Part shown: positions 10,326 through 20,761 of the stretch, one piece after another
Position numbering within the stretch: the stretch's first letter is position 1
How the letters are laid out: every line of letters starts with the position of its first letter
Source of the DNA: Trichomonas vaginalis G3
Lineage: Eukaryota > Parabasalia > Trichomonadida > Trichomonadidae
NCBI RefSeq assembly: GCF_026262505.1
Contig: NC_067205.1
Location: 19,155,645 to 19,219,644, forward strand
Length of the DNA: 64,000 nt
Direction: 5' to 3'
Translations under genes and position numbers: made by a program
Notes under the pieces: generated by a model
Seen by the model: only the letters and a program-made list of their open reading frames with translations
Told to the model about the DNA's origin: nothing
The model's database searches: none

Positions 10326-11757
10326 AAGGGTTTCGTTTTGCTAAAATTGTCACTTTTATAGCATATTTGTTTTTGGATGTTTTGCGAAACCAAAAAAAAA
10401 AACTATGATATACAATGTGTGTGTAAAGAAAATACTTTATTTACTAGTTAAAAAATCATTTGGTATTGATCAAGTTATTTTTTCTGGATAAGATATTATA
10501 TGGATAATTGGATAGAAAATACAATTATATAATCTTGTACCTGGTTTAATTAAGCTAATTGTCATCAGAAACTTGTAATTTTTATGAATTTCAGATTTTC
10601 TTTTCATTACTGCTTGAGAGAGGGTCAAAGTTGCTATTTGTCACTTTTCCACAAGAATATAATGGGGAAAAAGTTATCATATAGTTGATCTCATTCACTA
10701 AGGTGAGAGATGCATGTAGTGTAATGGGATAAACAGTGGGATTGATGCTCTAAGTCCTAGGTTCGAGACACATTGGCTTCATTTTTCTCTTTTGTATTGA
10801 CGTAAACTATTCAATTTTTGTGTTCTCCATTCAAATTTCAGAATTTTTTTTTGCAGATTTCACGCTACATTCGAAGTTACCTTTTGTAACAACCACCACT
10901 GCCTACGAAAGACGAAAGTGTGTCACGATTTCACCCGGAAATCCGACGGTTGTTTAAGAGTATGCACTTTTGTCACCTACTCATTACTGCTTTTCTTAAT
11001 AGGTCAAGTTCTTATTTACGTTATAAAGTATGATATTTACAAATATCAAGTTATCGTGTTTTTTGAGAAATTATGAGAAACAAACAAAAATGAAAAAGAT
11101 AGGAATAGCAATGAATAGTGATGTGGGTATAGAAAATGTAAGAGATATGAATGCAAAGCAATCAGTATTTAGGACATTGACCATAGATTTCGAAAAAAAA
11201 ATGCTGCATATTGAGCGAAAACTATGATTATATTATAAGGCTGTCATTTAAAGCATAATGAAACTATTCCCTTTTCATTTTAATCGAATAAGATAGTAAA
11301 AATTTTTGAATTAGCTAGAAACTGATGAGATGTTTTCACAAATCATATTTTTAATCTCTATAATGCATAATTCACTCAATATCTCAATTTTGATATTGCG
11401 AGATATTTTTGCTATCGGTTTCGCAATTTTGACACAATAGCAAGAGGGTTCTATAAGCATTATTATCAACGTAGAATCTGAATATCATATCAGAAAATGT
11501 CGCAAATCTGACATTTACCCGACCAAATAGCAAAAATAATTGAATACTTTTCGCAAAAACTTTAAAAATCGATAAAAATATGAAATATAGATATTAAAGA
11601 GACTTTTTATATAATATTCATAAAGATTTTCCAAAAATATGATACCGCAAAATTAAAAAAGTGACGTCTTGAGTGGAGTCAAAGGTCGAAATTGCTAGCT
11701 AAATGTTTTTTTAGCGAAATTGCGTATTGTACGTTTTTTTCGCAAAACGAAACCCTT
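10326..11757. mobile_element. non-autonomous Mutator-like DNA transposon (1.43 kb) with 9-bp target duplication
   Basis: The left end reads AAGGGTTTCGTTTTGC and the right end is its exact inverted copy over 16 bases; both continue into A-rich and GCGAAA-containing subterminal sequence. The ends are flanked by a perfect 9-base direct repeat, ACATATCAT, at 10,317-10,325 and 11,758-11,766. A 9-base duplication is the hallmark of Mutator-like elements. No transposase gene is present (longest frame 65 codons at 11,030-11,227, not convincing), so it would depend on an enzyme made elsewhere. The perfect duplication suggests a fairly recent insertion. It carries a tRNA-like segment inside. Confidence 0.8.
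10710..10782 (+). other. tRNA-like segment inside the Mutator-like element
   Basis: TAGTGTAATGG fits a Pol III A-box and GGTTCGAGAC fits the B-box consensus GWTCRANNC; they are about 44 bases apart, the normal tRNA spacing. The T-stem and acceptor stem do not pair, so it is not a working tRNA gene. It may be a captured tRNA relic or an internal Pol III promoter. Confidence 0.35.
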
Positions 11758-11840
11758 ACATATCATGAAATAAATACTTCAATTAAATTCAAATAGTTGT
11801 AAAATAATTAATTTTTCTCAAATCATTTATATTAACAGAT

Positions 11841-12512
11841 TTATTTCCTATGAACAATATTAGTTGGGGTTGTTTCTTCAACAAATACATCATCATCAGA
11901 CTCTTCTTCGTCATAAGAATCTTCATCTTTATCTTCTTCATTTTTATTAGTATCATATTGCATAGGAGACGGTAATTTAACTTTAGGGGAATAATTTTCG
12001 TGATCTTCTTCTTCATTATTCGCATCATTTTTTATCATTGATGCAATTTTAGCTGCATTACGAGGTGTTGGATCTTCATCATCACTAGAAAGAGCGTGTT
12101 CATCTTGAATTTCTTGTTCTTCCAAATTAATGGATTCTTTTTGTAATTCTGAAGATAATTTCATTGTTAATCCTAATTCATCAACTCCCATTAAGATTGA
12201 CTGCTGAATCCTTTCCATTATTTCATTATATACTACTTCATGTTGCGATAAATCTTCGTTAACATTATTATTTGTTGAACAATTGGGTAATTTAGATGGT
12301 AATTTTCTCTTATTTCCTATGCTTTTGTATTTATCGCAAATTTCGTAGATTTTATTAAGCTTTTGTTGGTTATCTAACTTTAATTTCATGTTTGAATCCA
12401 AAATCTGCATTGCATTATATACATATGGTTTTACTTTTGTTGGATTATTTGATATTTGATTGTCTTTACTATTAGAAAATGATTGATATAAGCACTCTTG
12501 AAGGGTCGACAT
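11841..12512 (-). CDS. acidic hypothetical protein, 223 residues
   Basis: The frame starts at ATG 12,512 (MSTLQECLYQSF) and is intact. The N-terminal half is predicted mostly helical with lysine-rich segments (NMKLKLDNQQKLNKIYEICDKY). The C-terminal half is strongly acidic and disordered, with DDEDPTPRNAAKIASM and a DEDSYDEEESDDD tract. I do not recognise a family; acidic tracts of this kind are common in nuclear or chromatin-associated proteins, but that is only an analogy. It begins 74 bases beyond the right target duplication of the transposon and is transcribed toward it, so the insertion lies near its 3' end. Confidence 0.65.
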   Translation of the reverse strand: MSTLQECLYQSFSNSKDNQISNNPTKVKPYVYNAMQILDSNMKLKLDNQQKLNKIYEICDKYKSIGNKRKLPSKLPNCSTNNNVNEDLSQHEVVYNEIMERIQQSILMGVDELGLTMKLSSELQKESINLEEQEIQDEHALSSDDEDPTPRNAAKIASMIKNDANNEEEDHENYSPKVKLPSPMQYDTNKNEEDKDEDSYDEEESDDDVFVEETTPTNIVHRK

Positions 12513-12970
12513 TAATTTTTAAACGTCTTTCAATCAAAAAAATTTTGAAAAACTTTTATGTTTGGTATCACCATTTCTAGACTAAGAAAAGGACTCATAT
12601 TTAAGATATAGATAGAATATGTCATAAGAAGCTTAACTTGAGACTTAGGAGAAAAACTATGCAAATTTCAAAGATGAGAGAAACAGATCTTACAATTCTG
12701 CCTGAAATAAATGATGATTGATCTTGGCTGTGCTATAAGACCTTACATTGATATATTTTTCAATGGTTATGCACGAATAAAGTTCAAGACCGATATATAA
12801 CTCCTTAGATTTTTTTAGCGGACACACACAAAAAAAATCGTTTTTCATGGGAAATTAATTTGATTTCCCGACTAAATCTAAATTATATTAAACGATAATT
12901 TCAACATTATTCACATGAATCAACACTAAGAAATGCGTATTGAACAAACTCAAACACTTAGAAACTCTCT
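12513..12970. other. intergenic region, nothing recognised
   Basis: About 460 AT-rich bases between the acidic protein gene and the beta-helix relic, which diverge from here. No feature was recognised beyond A/T runs. Confidence 0.45.
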
Positions 12971-13862
12971 TTGGAACTTCAACGAAGTTTTTCAGATTAT
13001 TACGATGCTGATGATCCTACTATTAAAACTGAAAACGAAACTATATCAGGAAGTAATGGCAATTACTACATTAATCATGCGATATTTTCATTCCATTATC
13101 AAAAACGAGCAATTTACCTTGAATCCAACAGCAAAGCGTTTCTCGAAACATGCACATTTTACAATAACAGCTCCACAGGAGATGGTGGATCATTCTGTAT
13201 CAAGGAATCTGACTGCGCCTTAGTTCATATTTGTTTATTACTTTCATCATCTACTAGTTCTGTAAGTGCATATTGCATTGAATCAAAATATGGTAGTAAC
13301 AAAAAAAAATTATGCATTTGAATGTTCAGTTTCAGAATGCTACGGAAAAAGTCATTCTCTTCATCATTTCCTAGGAGATATCCAAGTAAGTAACATGAAT
13401 ACATCTTATCACAAAATTACTTCTTATGCTGGATATTTAATTTCTTCACCAACAGGAACAGGAATTATGAATTTCACAACAGCTTCGAATTCATCATCTA
13501 CAAAATATGCTGTAATTTCCAATACAGGTAATTTTAAAATTACAAAATGCAATTATTTAAACAATGAATTTAGAGCAAGTAATTGGGCAATAATTTTTTG
13601 TTCTACTTCAATTAGATATTCAAATTGTTCATTCATAGGAAACAAAGGAAACTATTTATTTTATGAAAAACCAATTATTGATAATTGTTACTTTGATGAA
13701 AACAATTTCACTCGAACTGTAAGAAATAATTATGCAGGTACTTTTGAATCAATTCAACCATTTGATTTCCATATATCTCATTATTCAACATATTTTTGTT
13801 CTGCTAAAAAATTAGAATTAAATAAAAGTAAATCATATAAAAATATGAAGAAGATGAATTAG
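12971..13862 (+). pseudogene. beta-helix (Pmp-like) surface protein relic
   Basis: Two overlapping frames encode a short right-handed beta-helix protein of the kind found in trichomonad surface families resembling chlamydial polymorphic membrane proteins: FLETCTFYNNSSTGDGGSF in the first part, and CSFIGNKGNYLFYEKPIID and CYFDENNF in the second. The frame changes in a run of nine A at 13,301-13,309. The piece is only about 300 residues, has no signal peptide and no membrane anchor, and is much shorter than complete family members, so it is a fragment. The homopolymer location leaves room for a sequence error for that one break. Confidence 0.6.
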
Positions 13863-15210
13863 ATCTTGAAGATATCAAATGTATTATTAATAATGTTTAT
13901 AAAACTTCATTTGTTGAAGCAGTAAATTTATCTTCATCAACAGAATAATCAGAATTCCGTAATCTGAATTAAGATTGGAAGCAATGGGATTGATATATTA
14001 GAAATTAATTTTTCATTTAAAGCAAGATATTCATTATTATTAAATTAGAAACCACCCTATATTTCCAACTCTTGGAAAATTTTCATGACCCCCTGCCCAG
14101 GGTCCTAAAATGGGTATTTTCCTCACACAGACACCGTGGTTTTTTGAGCCGGGAAATAAATAGCGCAGACAGTTTCTACATATAGAGATATGCTTATACT
14201 TAGAGTTTGACGGGAATCTAAAGTGATTTTTTTCTGCATCGCGAAATCTAATGCAATCTCAAAATCATGAAGAAACTGCGAATCGGAGCGCAATTTTTTA
14301 ATATGTTAATATATAAAGGTACCCCTACTACTGCAAATGCTTCAAATGAAAATCTAAGAAATCAGATTAATTTGATCACATTAGTATAGTATTGGTCAAA
14401 CCAAAAACTCATATGTTGATATATAGCCTATGGATATTCATATTATCTACTTTTCATTGAATTACATAAGATTTAATAATCTCATAAATATTCTTTTTAA
14501 TTTTCCGAATTCCGTGTGCATTTAGATTGCCTATACCTGTATATAATAATTCTAGAATGGTTTGGTTAGATATTAAGTTTTTTAGATTAATATTTTAACA
14601 TTTTGATAAAACAAGCATTTGTTCCATTTTAGAATCGCCATTGAACTCTGGTTTGACTAACATGATGTTGTATGATCAAATAAATTCTAACTTCATGAGA
14701 TAAATTTTGAAATTAGAAAATGCGATATCTGACTCAAATATTTATATGAACACATTTAACATTCAATGATAAACTAAAGTACTATACAGCAGATTCGATT
14801 TGGCTTATATTTTATATAATCAACTAATAATCCTATAAAATTGTGCTATTCACGTTGCTCAAAGATGTATTGAACATTCACTACTTGTGTATTGATAAAA
14901 TTAGATATAGATTCTAATGTAAATCGATATTTTGAAAATTCATATATATTTTGTCTTGGTTTGGCATTTGATCGTGTTGAAACCGGAATTGCAATATATA
15001 TCATCTAAATATATAACTATCAAAATATGAGCTATAGATTTTTAAATTATTCTCCTGAATATGAGTGACTAACATAATTATATTGAATTGAGTAGTAAGA
15101 ATCTTAAATATTAGAATCTGACGATAATTTATTATAACTGTATAAAGGAACAAGACTATAAATGATGATGAAAATAAAGATTAAATTTAAATCTGAAAAT
15201 TTGAAAACAT
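13863..15210. other. AT-rich intergenic region
   Basis: About 1.35 kb without a gene. Near its left edge a GC-richer patch (14,050-14,170, with GACCCCCTGCCCAGGGTCC forming a small hairpin) stands out. A weak inverted match of that patch lies near 17,015-17,039, but no target duplication was found. The rest is featureless. Confidence 0.45.
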
Positions 15211-15214
15211 TAAG

Positions 15215-15660
15215 TGTATTGTGCACTCTTGTCGGTCACAGTGTCTCATTCCGGGAGACATTGTCACTGCATGTCTCCCAGAATGATATCAAGTTCCCCA
15301 TTCATAACTTGAATGCGGAACTTTGACCGACAAGAGTGTATTGTGCACTCTTGTCGGTTGAAAGTTCTGCAATCAGAAGAAGATTGTTGAACAATCCGCC
15401 ATTCCAGGAGGCATGAGCTTGTTATCTCTCCTGAAATGGCACATATTTGATAATTCATGGAGCAGAACTTTGCACGCAATCAGACAAAAGATTGCGACAG
15501 AGTAACTGGGAAGACAGCAACTTGAAGCGATAAGCTGCTTGGGTGCTGTCTCCCAGATGCATCTGTCGGGCAAAGTCTCAAAGGAGCAGAACTTTGCACG
15601 CAATCAGACAAAAGATTGCGACAGAGTAACTGGGAAGACAGCAACTTGAAGCGAAGTTTT
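15215..15660. repeat. hairpin-rich repeat block
   Basis: A GC-richer block in AT-rich DNA. GCACTCTTGTCGGT occurs directly repeated at about 15,222 and 15,345, and an inverted copy (ACCGACAAGAGTG) lies at about 15,327-15,339. A 72-base unit beginning GGAGCAGAACTTTGCACGC occurs twice, at 15,459-15,530 and 15,583-15,654, with no difference seen. Between them CTGGGAAGACAGCA faces TGCTGTCTCCCAG to form a stem, and GTCTCATTCCGGGAGAC and CATTCCAGGAGG/CTCCTGAAATGG form others. The architecture resembles the hairpin repeats of the hAT-like insertion at 55.6-57.1 kb, although the sequence differs. Confidence 0.7.
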
Positions 15661-15716
15661 GTTTTCGAGTCTTTGGTTAAGAAATCTTAACAAAAAAACA
15701 AAGAAAAAAATCAGAT

Positions 15717-15842
15717 AAAGTTGTCAATAACTTCATCAGTTAATGCTCACCTATGGGAGGTGTTTTGCGGGAGCTGGGGGTATCTTGGTGAGTACTCAGG
15801 AGGCCAAGAAGGGCACCCCAACCGACATTATCCTGATGAATT
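15717..15842 (+). other. candidate structured RNA or foldback segment
   Basis: A compact GC-rich stretch with nested pairing: an outer stem TTCATCAG / CTGATGAA encloses hairpin CACCT-atggg-AGGTG and hairpin GGGGTaTCTTGG ... CCAAGaagggcACCCC. The arrangement resembles a multi-branch RNA. It does not match a tRNA, 5S RNA or spliceosomal RNA that I know. It may simply be another part of the adjacent foldback repeat block. Confidence 0.3.
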
Positions 15843-16013
15843 CAGTTGTCAACCATTCTGAAAACCGCCGAAACCGTCGTGTGTAGAGAAATTGTTTAAA
15901 TTTATTTTTTTCAGATTTAAATAAAAATAAGAAATGTTTACTATTATGGATTTTGAAATTTTTTTAAATTAAGAGTAGGAGATGAGACAAATTTAAATTT
16001 TTAAGAAATATTT

Positions 16014-16234
16014 GGAAGGGCGTAAGATACGCCAACTTAAATATATTATCAAATGAGAGAAAATCACTCAACAAAAAAACAATTCTTTCAAAAAGTTTGA
16101 CATTGATCTTTCTAATACATATTTTTGGAAGGGCGTAAGATACGCCAACTTAAATATATTATCAAATGAGAGAAAATCACTCAACAAAAAAAAATTCTTT
16201 CAAAAAGTTTAAAATTGATCTTTCTAATACATAT
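16014..16234 (+). repeat. tandem duplication, two copies of a 113-base unit
   Basis: The unit starting GGAAGGGCGTAAGATACGCC is repeated at 16,014 and 16,127 with only a few differences. Each copy begins with a small hairpin, GGCGTAagATACGCC. The second copy runs into an 81-codon frame (16,166-16,411) that has no recognisable features. Confidence 0.75.
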
Positions 16235-18223
16235 CCTATGGAAGGAATTTACATTCTCAAAATAAAAACCAGTTCAAAATCTTATTATTCCTTGAATAAA
16301 AATCATTTAATTTCAAATCCATTCCAAATCCTTAAATCTGTATTAAAATCATTTTGCCAACAACCAATACAATACAAATTACATTTCCATATATCTTCTT
16401 GTCCATTTTAATTTTTTATCTCATTTTATTTAATTTTATTTAAAGCATATAGACATCGAGATCCTTTACACATAGTTATATAAAAGTCAAATACATAATA
16501 AATTCTTAATTCTAGAGATATCTCAAAATCTCATTTTTTTAATTTAAAATACCTTTCATTTTTCACAGTACGATCACAACAAACAAGCCATTTACTAATT
16601 AACACATATAAGAAAAATATCAAATTACAAAACAACTTTCAATATCATTCGCATCAAATTCTATTTTTTCATAATTATCAACTACATGTTATTATATAAT
16701 ATATGTCGGCGCATATTCCACTCTATACAAGTGTCAGACACACTCACACAAAGCTGTGAGATTCATACCTCTATCAGTAGGACTTCTCAAATCAAGAACA
16801 CATATGTTTCACTATCGCACATCTGTGTAGGATCTAATTAACCCTTTGGACTGGTACTTCAAAATTTGATAATTTGATAATTTCATGTGATATCATCATT
16901 TGCCTTTAAAACAACTGTGCGTTAAACTAGACACGTTTCTCTATCATAATGCAAAATATCAAAGTTTGGGAGATTCCCAAAGTGTCTGAAACTGATCATA
17001 AGGGTGAAAAACCGTTTTCCAGAAGTTGGGAACGTAGGGATATACTTATGCTAGCATTAAAAAATATAGCTTATTAACCACTCAAATTTAAAAATAAAAA
17101 TACATATGACATTAAACTGTTTGACTTAATCTTATAAATGAGCCAATTACTTATTATCTTGTATTAATTGTGTAATATATACAAAATTTCAGACTAAATT
17201 TAACTTTTAATTTCTTAGTCACGCTCATATTTATGAGTGCTCCTGTAAATCGACTCTAAATTATTCGATTTTAATAGGAATTATATAATTTTGGAATTCT
17301 CTTACTTTAATATTCTTTATTTATATATTAGATATTAATTTACTCAATATTGGCTATTTTTATTTCCCAAGTTTTTCAAAATTTGCCATGTAAAGTTTAA
17401 CGTACTTTTTCCTCATTTTACAAATTGCTATCAACAAAGCTTTCTTCTTTAGAAAAACATAGTATAATGTTTTTAAAAACCATAATTTAGTGCGCCTATC
17501 TTCCAAAATTCAAAACAATTACTGAATCTGTTAATTCCTGATTCAATTAACACCGAAATCAAGATTAATCAACTTGAATCAACTTTATTTTCATTTACTA
17601 AGGTAAACTGACTTTACTGACATTACAAGCTATACTAGTTATCTATTCAAACGGAAATTACAAATCGTTTTGAAAAATTGTACAGACAGATTTGCAAACC
17701 TATCGAACCACTTTCCCAGCTTCACGATGCGCATATACCCTCCAAAATAAAAGCGAATCGGAATTGCCAATTTTTAATTAAAATCTAACTAAGCTTAATT
17801 TGAATAAAAACATTTACTATATATTATAATGAAGCATCTTATATCGAAATGAGTTCATAACTCCATTTTTTACTTTAACGCAATTTAATTCTTTCCATTA
17901 AGTAGAACTATATATCTAACCATATCCACAAGATACTTTATGAAGTGTTAAACACTTCTCTCGTTTGCATGTTCCTCACCTGGAGGGAGACTCCAAACTT
18001 GCTCGATCAGGATTCCTCCAGGGGGTCCAAAATTTTTTAAGGTTAAGAGTTTTACAACATTTATCCATTTTGCTTTATTGATTGCTATATTGGTGACTTT
18101 GTGCCAATCTCATATTTTAATAGTTTTTGAATTTCCTTCAGTTAGTTATACCATTAAAACATATTTTATAAATTTTTGATAATTTTTCTGAGTTTTACAT
18201 AGAAATGTAAATAAGACCCGATT
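16235..18223. other. AT-rich intergenic region, about 2 kb
   Basis: No gene was recognised. A GC-richer patch at about 16,700-16,860 and a hairpin at about 17,978-18,028 (CCTGGAGG facing CCTCCAGG across about 30 bases) are the only visible structures. Confidence 0.45.
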
Positions 18224-18314
18224 TCAGTTTAGAGATACATATCTATTCATATAACGCAAAAGTTTATTTGACAAATTAATAATATCATATTTCCTTAACA
18301 ACAAATTAAAATTT

Positions 18315-19346
18315 TCACATTTCTTCCTCCTCACCGAAGTCCTCTTCTTCCTCCTCTTCCTCGCCAAAGTCTTCTTCCTCTTCCTCCTCTTCTTCTTCAG
18401 TGTTTGAAAATGAACCAGATTTAAGAGCTCCTGATGATTTAGGACCAATTGACTTTGTATAATTAGATGTTGGAGCTAAGGATGAGTAAGTAGAAGAAAC
18501 TGGAGCAGCAGATGAAGATTTGATCGAATACTTTGAAGATCTGCTTGATTCTGAATAAACAACAGATGGTTCTTTAGGTGGAACTGGTAATGGTGGTGGC
18601 AAAGGTTGTTGAACTTCTTGTGGAGGCGGTGGCATAATATAAACTGGTTCTTTTGGAGTTGGAGGGTTTTCTTTTTGATGTTTCTTTGCATTTAAGAACA
18701 ACTTGAATTGGAAAAGTAGTTTATATGAAGCTTGTGGGTCATTTGGATCAATTCCAAATTGGCGATATTCTTCTGGAGCAAAGTATGGTAAATTAGCGGA
18801 GTTAATTGAAACATCATCAGGGGAAATCTTCTTTCGATCGTGATGATGATGTCTGTGATGCTTTCCTTCGGTTGTGGATTCTGATTTACGTCTGTGTCTT
18901 TGCTCTCTATCTTCTTTTTCAAGCATTTCTAACAAGCCTTTAGAAGCAGGACGACGTGGTGTTTCTGACATTTCACTGCCTTTATTGATAATTAAAGATC
19001 TTTCTTTGGCAACTCTTGCAATTCTTAACTTCCTGCAATTTAGAAGTTGTGGGACAATACTTCTGTTCTCTTTTATTTGTAAAATTGGATATGGGGAGAT
19101 GATTTCGCGTTTTGGAATGAATCCTGCTGTTTCAAATCCTGCAATAAATCTTGAATTTGTCATATTATGCTTTTCTAAGAACTGTGCAACAAATCTTGCG
19201 GCTAGTTCGTAAGCACGTTTATCTGGAATTTTTGGAACACTTCTGTTATTCCGAATTTCTTGCGGTGCTCTTTTTGCAATGAACTCACATATCTTGTGGA
19301 AGTACATTTTCTTTAAATAATATTCATAATGCTTCTTTATTTCCAT
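18315..19346 (-). CDS. hypothetical protein with basic N-terminal domain and long acidic tail
   Basis: 343 residues, intact. Residues 1-125 form a basic, probably helical domain (MEIKKHYEYYLKKMYFHKIC; LAARFVAQFLEKHNMTNSRF, which faintly recalls a LisH-like dimerisation motif). The middle has KHHRHHHHDRKK and a PEEYRQFGIDPNDPQASYKLLFQF segment, followed by a proline-rich stretch and a serine-rich linker (SSRSSKYSIKSSSAAP). The tail is two glutamate runs with DFGEEE repeats. I do not recognise the family. The ATG at 19,344-19,346 is supported by an initiator motif eight bases upstream. Confidence 0.7.
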   Translation of the reverse strand: MEIKKHYEYYLKKMYFHKICEFIAKRAPQEIRNNRSVPKIPDKRAYELAARFVAQFLEKHNMTNSRFIAGFETAGFIPKREIISPYPILQIKENRSIVPQLLNCRKLRIARVAKERSLIINKGSEMSETPRRPASKGLLEMLEKEDREQRHRRKSESTTEGKHHRHHHHDRKKISPDDVSINSANLPYFAPEEYRQFGIDPNDPQASYKLLFQFKLFLNAKKHQKENPPTPKEPVYIMPPPPQEVQQPLPPPLPVPPKEPSVVYSESSRSSKYSIKSSSAAPVSSTYSSLAPTSNYTKSIGPKSSGALKSGSFSNTEEEEEEEEEDFGEEEEEEEDFGEEEEM

Positions 19347-19351
19347 GCTAT

Positions 19352-19356
19352 AATGA
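19352..19356 (-). promoter_or_regulatory. initiator motif TCATT upstream of the acidic-tail protein gene
   Basis: On the minus strand TATCATTATAGC precedes the ATG; TCATT fits the trichomonad TCAYW initiator at a normal distance (the motif ends six bases before the ATG). Confidence 0.5.
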
Positions 19357-19801
19357 TAACCGTTACTGGTAGTTTAGCACAAAAGTGACAAGTATTTTTC
19401 TCTATTACACTGTTACATTATTTGATAATTTTGGAATCATTAGACACAACTCATATACTTAAAAGCTGGATTCAGAAAAGGTACTGTAATTATTTTCAAG
19501 TGTATCTTTATTTATTGAGAAATTATTTTATTTTTTTCCTTTCTATATTGAAATTTTCTAATCATGAACTTACCTATTTATTATTGTGGCTGAACCATAT
19601 CTATATCGTGAGAGTTTACTTTTATTACACAATCCTTATGATTTTTTTTTAAATATTTCAGATTTCTCGAATTAGCTTTGAACCATACTTTAGAGTCCTA
19701 AAATTAAAACTCAAGAGTAAAGATTGAGCGCTATTATTATTAGAAATAAGATTATGCTTTGAAAGCAAAGAGATTGTGGTAAATCATATGTAAGTGAATT
19801 A
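19357..19801. other. intergenic region between divergent genes
   Basis: About 445 AT-rich bases that must hold the promoters of two divergent genes. A 76-codon hydrophobic frame at 19,422-19,652 is probably chance in F/Y/L-rich translation of AT-rich DNA. Confidence 0.45.
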
Positions 19802-20668
19802 ATGTTTACTAGAATAAATTTAATTGAGCTTGTGAAGAATTCATTTTTCATAATGAAACTCAGATATTTTTTCTTAGTTTTATTTTTACAGCTTAATGTC
19901 TTATTATTTGCTTATTCATTTCCGTATATTTTTCATTTAATAAAGTATTACTCCAATTTCCCCACATTTCTCAAAAAATTACATAATTCTTGGAATGAAA
20001 ATGAAAATCTCGGTTTAAAATTAATGATAACACCAGAACACAATACAGATGGTTCGGAAGTACCCATATTTGAAGTCATTGATATTATATCCAACATATC
20101 TTATTCTAATTCATATATAAAACCATTTGTTCATAAGAATTTTAATGTTTCTATCTTCAAACCAGTCATTTTGAAACATGAACCTTTATACTTCACAGTT
20201 GTTATCTCTCCAGAAAGATGCAATTTCCACAATTCATATCCATTTGGTGATGATCCATGCTTTATTGTTAACTATTCCATTCCGATTATTCATTTAAGAA
20301 ATTCACAACAGAAATATTCGAAAAATCTAAAGATGATTAATTTTAAATTAATATCGGGAAATATGATTAGCAAGTTAAATTTTGTTAGCAGAGAAGTCAT
20401 TAATTTGTATACAATTTCAAAAAACATGAGTAAATTCATTCCTCCATTTATTCTTGCTGATACATCTAGTGACCATTTGGAAATTATAATTGATAATGTT
20501 GAAAAAACTGCATACATGCCTTTTATTTTAAAAATTGACATTATTTCACAATTCCAGTTAAATCTTGGATATTTATGGAAGCAATTTCAGTTAAATTACG
20601 GTATACTTAATAATATTATGAAAAAGAACGCATTTAACTCCCTTTCAGACCAAAGTGAAGATTTATGA
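19802..20668 (+). CDS. CLPTM1-like protein, ends before the membrane domain
   Basis: Up to 288 residues. The ATG at 19,853 (MKLRYFFLVLFLQLN) has an initiator TCATA five bases upstream and gives a direct N-terminal membrane segment; the ATG at 19,802 adds 17 residues. The lumenal part resembles the CLPTM1 family: alternating short beta-type segments (PLYFTVVISPE, YSIPIIHLRN) and, near the end, YMPFILKIDI and LWKQFQLNYG, which parallel the family's YLP... and LWKWQLYA motifs. CLPTM1 proteins are usually 500-600 residues and have several membrane helices after this point. Here the frame stops at 288 residues and the membrane part is not found downstream. It may be a truncated paralogue or a pseudogene. 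Family assignment is tentative. Confidence 0.5.
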   Translation: MFTRINLIELVKNSFFIMKLRYFFLVLFLQLNVLLFAYSFPYIFHLIKYYSNFPTFLKKLHNSWNENENLGLKLMITPEHNTDGSEVPIFEVIDIISNISYSNSYIKPFVHKNFNVSIFKPVILKHEPLYFTVVISPERCNFHNSYPFGDDPCFIVNYSIPIIHLRNSQQKYSKNLKMINFKLISGNMISKLNFVSREVINLYTISKNMSKFIPPFILADTSSDHLEIIIDNVEKTAYMPFILKIDIISQFQLNLGYLWKQFQLNYGILNNIMKKNAFNSLSDQSEDL

Positions 20669-20761
20669 TGAACAAATATAATACATTTTATGACATTCTC
20701 ATAATTTGCTTACTTTCCTATATCCATATATCATTCATCGTTGAATTGTTATAATATATAA

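Noticed and set aside
11030-11227. 65-codon frame inside the Mutator-like element as a transposase remnant
   Set aside because: No transposase motif and too short; treated as chance.
15823-15870. Hammerhead-ribozyme-like CTGATGA followed by GAAA
   Set aside because: The sequence between them does not form the required stem II, and the CTGATGAA pairs better with an upstream TTCATCAG.
16166-16411. 81-codon frame starting MRENHSTKKN
   Set aside because: Its start lies in one copy of a tandem duplication, composition is ordinary for AT-rich DNA, and no domain or initiator motif is seen.
14055-17039. Possible 3-kb transposon with inverted ends (CCCTATATTTCCAACTCTTG versus CCCTACGTTCCCAACTTCTG)
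   Set aside because: The 25-base ends match at only about 20 positions and no target duplication flanks them, so the pairing may be chance.
19422-19652. 76-codon hydrophobic frame between divergent genes
   Set aside because: F/Y/L-rich translation is expected from AT-rich DNA; no initiator or conserved pattern.
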